Shown piece by piece: positions 1 to 7,300 of a DNA stretch of 64,000 nt (position 1 is its first letter; each line of letters starts with the position of its first letter). The stretch is from Chloroflexota bacterium (GTDB lineage: Bacteria > Chloroflexota > Anaerolineae > Anaerolineales > UBA11579). The stretch is taken from contig VRUJ01000001.1 of NCBI GenBank assembly GCA_019456165.1, positions 1 through 64,000 of the forward strand. The letters are read 5' to 3'. The notes below the pieces were generated by a model that did no database searches, was not told where the DNA came from, and saw only the letters and a list, made by a program, of their open reading frames with translations. Position numbers and translations under genes: made by a program.

Positions 1-70
1 CGTGGTCAATGTGCCCCATTGTGCCCACGTTCAAGTGCGGTTTATTGCGTTCAAACTTTTGCTTACCCAT
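1..70 (-). CDS. tuf: Elongation factor Tu, N-terminus (partial, runs off left edge)
   Basis: The reverse strand reads MGKQKFERNKPHLNVGTMGH, the canonical EF-Tu N-terminus leading into the P-loop GHIDHG. EF-Tu is the GTPase that delivers aminoacyl-tRNA to the ribosome. Only 23 residues lie in the window, so it is missing from the ORF track. The start is supported by AAGGAGAG about 8 nt upstream. It sits 43 nt downstream of tRNA-Thr(GGT), in the conserved bacterial arrangement of tRNA genes followed by tuf, and is probably cotranscribed with them. Confidence 0.95.
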   Translation of the reverse strand, partial: MGKQKFERNKPHLNVGTMGHIDH

Positions 71-113
71 AGGTTTTCTCTCCTTAATTTATCTAAAAGT
101 TCCTGGTTACGAG

Positions 114-185
114 AGCCCTCAATGGGGATTGAACCCATGACCTCATTCTTACCAAGAATGCGCTCTACCACTGAGCTATGAGGGC
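114..185 (-). tRNA. trnT: tRNA-Thr (GGT)
   Basis: A 72-nt cloverleaf is readable on the minus strand. The acceptor stem is GCCCTCA/TGAGGGC, the D arm is TAGCTCAGTGGTAGAGC, the anticodon loop is TTGGTAA (anticodon GGT) and the T loop is GGTTCAATCCC. CCA is not encoded. It is the last tRNA of the Thr-Tyr-Thr-tuf unit. Confidence 0.95.
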
Positions 186-289
186 GTGCAATTGGCTTTA
201 CCAATCACATTAGATAACGCTCAAAAGCACTTCATGTCCAGCTTTCAAACTGAGCATGCGGCGGCGCCTCTCCGCGGCGCCTTTGTTAG

Positions 290-372
290 TGGACGGTGGA
301 GGATTCGAACCTCCGAAGGCATTCGCCATCTGATTTACAGTCAGACCCCTTTGGCCACTTGGGTAACCGTCC
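290..372 (-). tRNA. trnY: tRNA-Tyr (GTA)
   Basis: An 83-nt class II tRNA on the minus strand. The acceptor stem is GGACGGT/ACCGTCC with discriminator A, the anticodon loop CTGTAAA gives GTA, and there is a long variable arm between the anticodon and T arms as expected for bacterial tRNA-Tyr. CCA is not encoded. Confidence 0.95.
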
Positions 373-401
373 AAATAATTTACAAGCATCCTCTTGAATA
401 A

Positions 402-474
402 AGCCGACGATGGGGATCGAACCCATTACCTGCCGCTTACAAGGCGGCCGCTCTACCATCTGAGCTACGTCGGC
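402..474 (-). tRNA. trnT: tRNA-Thr (TGT)
   Basis: A 73-nt cloverleaf on the minus strand. The acceptor stem is GCCGACG/CGTCGGC, the anticodon stem GCCGC/GCGGC encloses loop CTTGTAA (anticodon TGT), and the T loop is GGTTCGATCCC. It is the promoter-proximal member of the tRNA-tuf unit. Confidence 0.95.
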
Positions 475-486
475 GTATCCAGTTTT

Positions 487-509
487 AAAAAGACGCTTGT
501 CTCCAAGCG
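487..509 (-). promoter_or_regulatory. 5'-leader hairpin with U-tract in the tRNA-tuf transcript
   Basis: On the minus strand CGCTTG-GAGA-CAAGCG is a perfect 6-bp stem with a GAGA tetraloop, followed by TCTTTTT. It begins where transcription from the promoter at 516-544 should start, so it would form the very 5' end of the transcript. It looks like an intrinsic terminator but lies too close to the start for ordinary termination. A processing or stability role is inferred. Confidence 0.5.
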
Positions 510-515
510 CGAGGC

Positions 516-544
516 ATTATACCAAAAACCATACCTTGCGACAA
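516..544 (-). promoter_or_regulatory. Sigma70-type promoter of the tRNA-Thr/Tyr/Thr-tuf unit
   Basis: The minus strand reads TTGTCG, exactly 17 nt, then TATAAT, placed about 42 nt upstream of tRNA-Thr(TGT). The -10 is a perfect match and the -35 matches TTGACA at four of six positions. It overlaps the probable rlmB terminator hairpin. Confidence 0.7.
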
Positions 545-549
545 GGTAT
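524..549 (-). terminator. Probable intrinsic terminator of rlmB
   Basis: Minus strand: ATACCTTG-TCG-CAAGGTAT, a perfect 8-bp stem, then GGTTTTTGG. It lies about 55 nt downstream of the rlmB stop. Its second arm overlaps the -35 region of the tRNA-tuf promoter, so the end of one unit is packed into the start of the next. Confidence 0.6.
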
Positions 550-603
550 AAGAGCCAAATTCTTTAACAAACCGAAGGAGTCTATCAGAACATAAGGCGC
601 GCG

Positions 604-1344
604 TCAATGCTCCCAGCCACGCGCCTGCCAGGCCATGTAAAGCACTATGGATCCGGCCACAGACGCGTTCAGTGATTTGATATGCCCGCGCATTGGCAGA
701 CGCAAGAGTAAGTCACATGAATCGCGCACCAAACGCCGCATGCCCTGGCCCTCACTGCCTACCACCAAACCAATTGCACCCCCCAGAGCGATATTCTCTG
801 GAAGCTGAGATTGTTTACCAGCATCCAATCCAACCACCCAGACTTCATTTTCTTTAAGAATTGAGATCACCTGTGCCAAATTACTTTGTGTTATTAGTAA
901 ATGCTCACTGGCGCCGGAAGAAGCGGCTACGACTGCCGGAGTTACCGTTGTGGTATGCCGCAGGGGTAGAATTACGCCATGCACCCCAACTGCTTCGGCT
1001 GTTCTCAGTAATGTGCCGAAATTTTGGGGGTCTTGCAGAGTATCCAGAAGCAGGATGAATGGTAGCTGGCGGCGCGTCTGGGCCAATTCAAATATTTCTT
1101 CCAATGAAGTATACTCAAAACCGCCAACTTGCAAAACCACCCCTTGATGATTTTGGCTTATCTTATCCAACTTAACCCGCGGCAACTGAGTAACAGCAAC
1201 CTGTCGTTCCTTGCAAAATCGAAAAATCTCCTTAATGCGGCCTTTTTCCTCCACCCCTTGGGCTACATTCAGTTGATAATATTTGCGCCGGCCAGCACGA
1301 AGCGTTTCGTAAACCGGATTGCGTCCATATAACCATTCTTTCAT
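604..1344 (-). CDS. rlmB: 23S rRNA (guanosine-2'-O-)-methyltransferase, RlmB/TrmH (SpoU) family
   Basis: A 246-residue SPOUT methyltransferase that probably 2'-O-methylates a ribose in rRNA using SAM. The N-terminal ~75 residues (start MKEWLYGRNPVYETLRAGRR) are the substrate-binding domain typical of RlmB. The catalytic SpoU knot carries motif 1 LLLDTLQDPQNFGTLLRTAE, motif 2 LVVGSEGQGMRRLV and motif 3 LPMRGHIKSLNASVAGSIVL. Length and both domains are normal for RlmB. It lies about 100 nt downstream of cysS on the same strand, a common pairing. A tRNA-specific TrmH role cannot be excluded from sequence. No strong Shine-Dalgarno sequence precedes the start. Confidence 0.88.
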   Translation of the reverse strand: MKEWLYGRNPVYETLRAGRRKYYQLNVAQGVEEKGRIKEIFRFCKERQVAVTQLPRVKLDKISQNHQGVVLQVGGFEYTSLEEIFELAQTRRQLPFILLLDTLQDPQNFGTLLRTAEAVGVHGVILPLRHTTTVTPAVVAASSGASEHLLITQSNLAQVISILKENEVWVVGLDAGKQSQLPENIALGGAIGLVVGSEGQGMRRLVRDSCDLLLRLPMRGHIKSLNASVAGSIVLYMAWQARGWEH

Positions 1345-1443
1345 ATTTGCTTACGAAAACAGGTCGCTAGGCAATGAGAAAGATAACCGATGAATGTTTG
1401 TCGGCTTTCCCATTCACCTAATTCTATATACTTACCCGTGTTT

Positions 1444-2844
1444 TTATTTCCAACGCCAAGATGTCGCATCCTTGGTATCTTCAAGCACGATACCCAATTC
1501 GGCAAGTTTATCGCGCACTAAATCAGTTAACTCCCATTGTTTGTCCTCGCGCAGCCTTTCACGGATTTCAACCAACAACTCAACAAATCCATTAACTTCG
1601 CTTGACTGAACTTCTCGATGTTCCAGACGTAAGCCTAAAACACTGGTTAGATCACGAACCTCAGTCTGGGCAGGTTTTAATTCTTCATCAATTGCCTTGG
1701 CATCGCGTGCTTGGTTGATGATTCTCACCAGATCAAATATGCTCCCAAGCGCGCTGGCGGTATTAAAATCATCTTCCATGGCTTCTTTAAAAGCGTTATG
1801 CGTATTTTGCTTCTGGTCTTTGAGAGCCTGCAGCTTTTCAGCTGAGGCCCCTTTTGCATCTGAAAACGCAGGCCGCAGAGCAGCCCGCATGCGTTCCAGG
1901 GCTTGCTTGGATTGTGCGATGACATCCTCACTAAAGGTCAATGGGTGGCGGTAATTAGAACTCAATACCATCAAGCGGAGCATATCTGCTTCATTTTCGG
2001 CTAAGAAATCAGAAATTGTTATTAGATTTCCAATGGATTTCGACATCTTTTCACCTGCAAACCGCAACATGCCATTATGCATCCAATATCTTGCGAAGGG
2101 TTTTCCCGTTAGGCTTTCAGTCTGAGCGATCTCGTTTTCATGGTGGGGAAAAACAAGGTCGTTTCCACCTCCGTGGATATCAATCTGTTCACCGAGGTGG
2201 TGCATGCTCATCACTGAGCATTCAATATGCCATCCTGGCCTTCCTTTACCCCAAGGGCTTTCCCAAGAAGGCTCGCCAGGTTTTGCACTTTTCCAAAGAG
2301 CGAAATCCATGTGGCTCTCTTTACGATCATCAACTTCTAAACGTGCACCGGCTTGCATATCTTCAGTTTTTTGACCCGAAAGTTTGCCGTAATCTTCGTC
2401 CCGTTCAACTCGAAAATAGACATCTCCATCTACCGCGTAAGCATACTCAGCTTCCCCCAATTCTTGCACCATTTTTACAATTCGGCTAATTTCTTCGGTA
2501 GCGCGCGGATAGACCGTGGCTGGGAGAATGTTGAGTTCTTTCACATGCTGATCATACTGGTTGATGTATCTTTCCGCCAGTTCAATTGGATCAACCCCTT
2601 CATGGTTTGCTCTCTCGATTATCTTATCATCCACATCGGTATAGTTCATAACATGTCTAACTTCGTAACCGCTGAATTCGAGATACCTCCGGATGATGTC
2701 AAACACTAATGAGGACATTGCATGGCCAACGTGTGCGGAATCGTATACTGTTGGCCCACAAACATACATGCTAACTTTGCCTTCTTCTAAGGTTTCAAAT
2801 GTTTCTTTTTTTCGTGAAAGTGTATTGTAAACGCGCAGCGCCAT
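1444..2844 (-). CDS. cysS: Cysteine--tRNA ligase
   Basis: A 466-residue class I aminoacyl-tRNA synthetase that charges tRNA-Cys with cysteine. The HIGH box appears as HVGH near residues 38-41 after the zinc-ligand motif MYVCGPTVYD. Further zinc ligands are seen in GWHIECS and HHENE, and the KMSKS loop is exact in EKMSKSIGNL. The C-terminal third is the helical DALR-type tRNA-binding region. Length is normal. The start is supported by GGAGAT 7-8 nt upstream. It is 29 nt downstream of the PIN/TRAM gene and likely cotranscribed with it and rlmB. Confidence 0.97.
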   Translation of the reverse strand: MALRVYNTLSRKKETFETLEEGKVSMYVCGPTVYDSAHVGHAMSSLVFDIIRRYLEFSGYEVRHVMNYTDVDDKIIERANHEGVDPIELAERYINQYDQHVKELNILPATVYPRATEEISRIVKMVQELGEAEYAYAVDGDVYFRVERDEDYGKLSGQKTEDMQAGARLEVDDRKESHMDFALWKSAKPGEPSWESPWGKGRPGWHIECSVMSMHHLGEQIDIHGGGNDLVFPHHENEIAQTESLTGKPFARYWMHNGMLRFAGEKMSKSIGNLITISDFLAENEADMLRLMVLSSNYRHPLTFSEDVIAQSKQALERMRAALRPAFSDAKGASAEKLQALKDQKQNTHNAFKEAMEDDFNTASALGSIFDLVRIINQARDAKAIDEELKPAQTEVRDLTSVLGLRLEHREVQSSEVNGFVELLVEIRERLREDKQWELTDLVRDKLAELGIVLEDTKDATSWRWK

Positions 2845-2873
2845 ACTTATATCTCCAGAGAAATAATTTCAAG

Positions 2874-3926
2874 CTATGCTTCATCTGGGCGTGCAAAGAT
2901 CATTCGTCCCGCCGCAGTTTGTAATACTTTAGTTACTACCGTCGCTAATTCCATTCCTTGGTAATCATCACCATTCTGTACAACCACCATAGTGCCATCC
3001 TCTAAATAACCAACACCTTGTCCAGGTTCGCGGCCTTCCTGAATGATGAGCACATTCAGTTTCTCACCAGGCAAGTAAACGGCCTTCACAGCATTTGCTA
3101 ATTCATTAATATTGAGGATGCTAACCCCCTGCAATTCGGCTACACGATTCAAGTTAAAGTCATTGGTCATTATGGGGGCGCGTAACTGGCGTGCGAGAAT
3201 TACCAGTTTATCATCCACTTGAGTTGCTCCTTCAACATCAATATCGCTTATGCGTACAGGAATGATAGGGTCTTTCTGCAAATTAGCTAATACTTCCAAC
3301 CCGCGGCGTCCACGCTGGCGTCGTAAACTATCTCCTGAATCAGCAATGTATTGCAGCTCATTAAGTACGAAACGCGGGATCAATAAGATCCCAAAAATAA
3401 AACCTGTACGCGCAATATCGGCGATGCGCCCATCAATGATAACGCTGGTATCTAACAATATTGTGCGTTCTTCTTGACCTTCGGATTTCACCCCCTCGCC
3501 CGAACGACTCGGGAGAAAACTTGTTATGGAGAAAAGGTCGTTTTGGCGGGATACAAAAACCGAAACACCAAAATAGCTCAATATCATTGCCATAACTATC
3601 GGTAAAATCTGACTTAAAGGTTCTGGCAATAAAGATAGCGGGAAAGATAATAGGCCTGAAATGATTAAACTAATCACTAGTCCTAAGATACCGGCAAACA
3701 AGGTACGAGCGGAGATCTGTCCTAAGACTGCGCGCGCTGACCGAATTGGGCGAATCGAAATTATCGGTGATATCACTAATCCAAGTAAGACCCCTACTAA
3801 ACCGAAAACCAAGATCCAAAGTTCAGGTTGTTCACCAGCATAACTCTCAAGGCGATTCCCTAGCATGACACCCCCAGCGCCAAATACAATCATGCCAATC
3901 AAACGGGAAAAAAATTCTATACTCAT
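2874..3926 (-). CDS. PIN/TRAM domain membrane protein (YacL-like)
   Basis: About 350 residues. The N-terminal half has four predicted membrane segments. A PIN ribonuclease domain follows, beginning ILLDTSVIIDGRIADI near residue 156 and carrying acidic residues of the nuclease site. A C-terminal TRAM RNA-binding domain ends the protein (LPGEKLNVLIIQEGREPGQG). The family is known as YacL-like; its substrate is not established. The ORF track extends to 4019, but I place the start at 3926 because GTAGGAGT lies about 8 nt upstream and the protein then starts in the family manner (MSIEFFSRLIGM); the longer start has no ribosome site. cysS follows after 29 nt. Confidence 0.85.
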   Translation of the reverse strand: MSIEFFSRLIGMIVFGAGGVMLGNRLESYAGEQPELWILVFGLVGVLLGLVISPIISIRPIRSARAVLGQISARTLFAGILGLVISLIISGLLSFPLSLLPEPLSQILPIVMAMILSYFGVSVFVSRQNDLFSITSFLPSRSGEGVKSEGQEERTILLDTSVIIDGRIADIARTGFIFGILLIPRFVLNELQYIADSGDSLRRQRGRRGLEVLANLQKDPIIPVRISDIDVEGATQVDDKLVILARQLRAPIMTNDFNLNRVAELQGVSILNINELANAVKAVYLPGEKLNVLIIQEGREPGQGVGYLEDGTMVVVQNGDDYQGMELATVVTKVLQTAAGRMIFARPDEA

Positions 3927-4306
3927 TGAATCTACTCCTACCAATACTTTCTGGCCTCTGCGCCAGCTTTTAAACAACAAAAGCGCAGAGATGCCCGCGC
4001 TCGCCAATGTTTTTAGCATGTCCGTAATCGCTAGATGTACTTATTCCCTGATTACGGTAATTATCTATTTTTATAATGACATGATAATATAATAATGATT
4101 GCTGCTAGATCCTCTTAGGGATTTAGGCGAGAGGCAATAAATCATAATTAATAAATATATATAAGATAATAGCACGGCAGACCTGATGAGTCAATATTTT
4201 TAAGGTTAAGTAAAGGTTAATTCTTTAACAGTCATACTGATAAATTAATTAAATCTATGCAAACCTAACAATAGTCGTCAAAATAAGGCTTCGCAACCAT
4301 TAATAA
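3927..4306. other. Intergenic region, AT-rich
   Basis: Lies between two minus-strand genes. It contains the rejected N-terminal extension of the PIN/TRAM ORF (to 4019) and a very AT-rich stretch with a short direct repeat AGGTTAA near 4200-4220. I see no RNA gene or convincing terminator. The PIN/TRAM promoter is presumably here. Confidence 0.4.
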
Positions 4307-7300
4307 TTATGGCTGCACCTCAAATATCGTGCCTGCGCTGTTGCCTTGCACTTCTGGGAAATATAGCTGCCAGGCGCGCGCTGGCAAGACACGGAATTCA
4401 CCAGGGTGCACAACTACAAGGATATAAGTCAATTCATAAGTCCCAGCCGGTAGATAATCTGCTGTCCATGAGATCCCCGCATCACGAATTAGGGGAGAGT
4501 TGAAGTACCACCAACCCCAACCATCCTCAAAAGGATTACGAGGATTAAACTGGGGTTCGATGCCTTGCTGACTAGTATTCAAGCTGGTATCCAAGATCTC
4601 AGTACCCGCTGGAATATAATCCTCTAATACCAAAAAGAATGCGTCGTTTGGGAGAATCAAAGTAAGATGCGTTTTTATCAGATCTCCAGCTTGAGCAGAT
4701 TCCACTGGCGAGCAAACATCTTCAGAACAGTCTGTTTCAGCTGGGTAATATGCGCGTCTTACACTCAGACCACGTTCAAGAGGACCCACTAATTCCACCA
4801 GTTGGCTCACGTTCAAAAAGGCGCTGTAATACAAGCGTCCTGCGCCTGGTTCACGCTGAATTCGGAGAGCATTCGGTAATTCAGGGAGCAGACTATCTAA
4901 CCCTATCGTCGCCGTAACCGGGTTGAGTTGGCTAGGTCCACCAGCCTGACCGCTCGCCACAGAGATGTCATTAAGGCTTGCCGAAAAAGTAAAATCGCCA
5001 CCCAACTCCCCTGTGCCGCGCATGGTCTCGATAAGAGCCAAGCTCGTCCAGGCAGTTGCGTACGAAGAATGCCAGCCTCCAGTCGCCTGACGATGTGCCA
5101 TAAGGTAACGGACCGCGTCAGGAATTACAGTAGAAGCTGGGTCTCGTTGTGCCAAGGCATAGGTTACAACTGCACTGTTAAAGATGGTCGAACTCATATT
5201 CTGATACCCGGAATCCAACTCCTCCCAATGGGCTCCGGTAGCAGAACGGACAGCCGTTGCCTGTAGATCAGAAATTAATGTCCGCCCACGCTCATCCCCT
5301 GGCGATTGTTTTTCTAGGGTCAAAGCTAATAAGGCCTGTGCCCAGGGATCTAGTTGGTCTCGCATTGCGTACAAGCTAGCTGCCACACCTGGCGACTCGA
5401 AGCCAGCTTCTGAAAGAGCAAATATCTGGAACGCAAGGCGGTTCAACTGGTACGCTTGTGAAAACATATCCGGCGGAGCTAAACCAGACACTAAAAAGTC
5501 CGCAGCATCTTCGATCATAGTAAGGTTGACAAACACACCCGCATCTTGCGCTCTACTCAGCGCGAATAGAACGTATGAGGTTACATAAGTATCACTGCGA
5601 TTACCCGGCCACCAGCCCCAGCCCCCATCGTAATTCTGGCGTACACGTAAGCGTTCCAAACTGTCATCCAACGTGCGGGAGAGGCGAGACTCTAAATCGG
5701 ATGAGGCCAGGCCAAAATCTTGGATTACACGCAAGGCTTCTAAGTTTGGCAAGAATCGAGAAACGGTTTGCTCGGTGGATTCGTAAGGGGAGTGTTCTAT
5801 TGCATCCAGACCGTCCAGTAAAGCAGCCGCCAGCGAGGGGGCTAATTCCAGATGCACCCCACCGCTATTGGGGTCAAAGGAACGCGGCAAACTGATCAAT
5901 TCTAAACGTTCTCCGCCTTGGTCCAATGTGCCCGCGGTGGCGAAAGTTTGGGGGGCAATGTATCGCAGCACAGGCAGATCACCTGTGGTTGGGCGGGTCA
6001 GATCGCTGAAGCCCTGGCCGTCTGCTCCAAAGATTAATTCAACATTCTCGACATCTTGCACAGTCCCCCACCATTCTACGCGTGTGCGGCCAGCGGCTGG
6101 AACAAGCGCTGTTTGAATAGTAAAGTTTGGGTCATCCAGGTTGAAGCCTGTCGCCTGGAGCGAAACTACGACTTCAAGGTCTAAGTCGGTATTATTGTGC
6201 ACAACTGCGGCCAATTGAATGTGATCGCCAATCACAAAGAAACGCGGTGTGACAGGACGCACTAAAAGGTCTTTGGTGATCACAACCTCAGAATAAGCCT
6301 GCCCGACACGCGTATCAGCTGTGAGGCCGCGCACTTCAACCTGCCAGGTTGTCAGGTTATCCGGCAACGGAACCGACACCTGCGCAAAACCATCCGCATC
6401 AGTGATGATCTCAGCATTCCAATAGGCAGTGTCTTCAAAGTCCTCCCTCAAACTGGGGGCTTCATCCCCACCGCCGCCACCGCCCATCCCATCCGCATCT
6501 AATTCCGCGGCTATCTCCGCTGAAGCTGTCAAAGGTATATTGGTGCGCACACCCAAAGGTTGTATCCCGTAAAAAGCAGGCGCAATGTCCAAGGAATTAG
6601 GGTCCGCCAGGGCGAGCACGGCCAGGTCTACTACGGAAAGTGAAAACTCGCCTTCCACAGGAGTGCCCGCAGCATCAGTAACCAGTACACCAAAGGTTAC
6701 AGTTTCTCCCGGCCCTGTACGTTCGGGTTGGCTGGCTAACTGGACTTTCAATATCTGATCTATAGGTTCGACTTCGAGGTTTACGAGGCCTTGCCGGAAA
6801 TCCGCATTCCCGGCCGCATCAGTGTTAAACAGAGTCACAGATACATAAACATTGGGGGCTTCTTCACTGGTCAACGGCACTGAGATAGTTGAACCCGAGC
6901 CTTCTAGCGTGATTAGTCGATGGCTGAACACAATACCGCGTTCAATACTTACTAATGCCTGGGTGCCCTCCCCCAGTGGATTGGGGATGAATATCTCGGC
7001 GGTGTCCCCGGGCCGGTAGCTATCCCGATCAGCGGTAAGCTCAATGCGGTTATCCTGCAAGCTTGGCCAAAGCACTTGCCCTGGGCCTCCCACCCAGATC
7101 AAGGCTTGGGTTAGCGCCCCACCGCCTTCAATTTGGATCATGTAGGCGCCTGCTTCGGGTGGGGTAAAAGCTAAACGCGCCCGGCCAAAATCTCCGGTTG
7201 AAAAGCCTGCGCTGGAGATCAGAGTATATTCTGGCGTATAGCTTGGGAAACCTGATTCTTCATCCACACTGCGCACCCAATCCATGCGCTGGAATTCAGC

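Noticed and set aside
186-401. 71-aa plus ORF at the left end
   Set aside because: It runs through tRNA-Tyr on the opposite strand and has no coding character.
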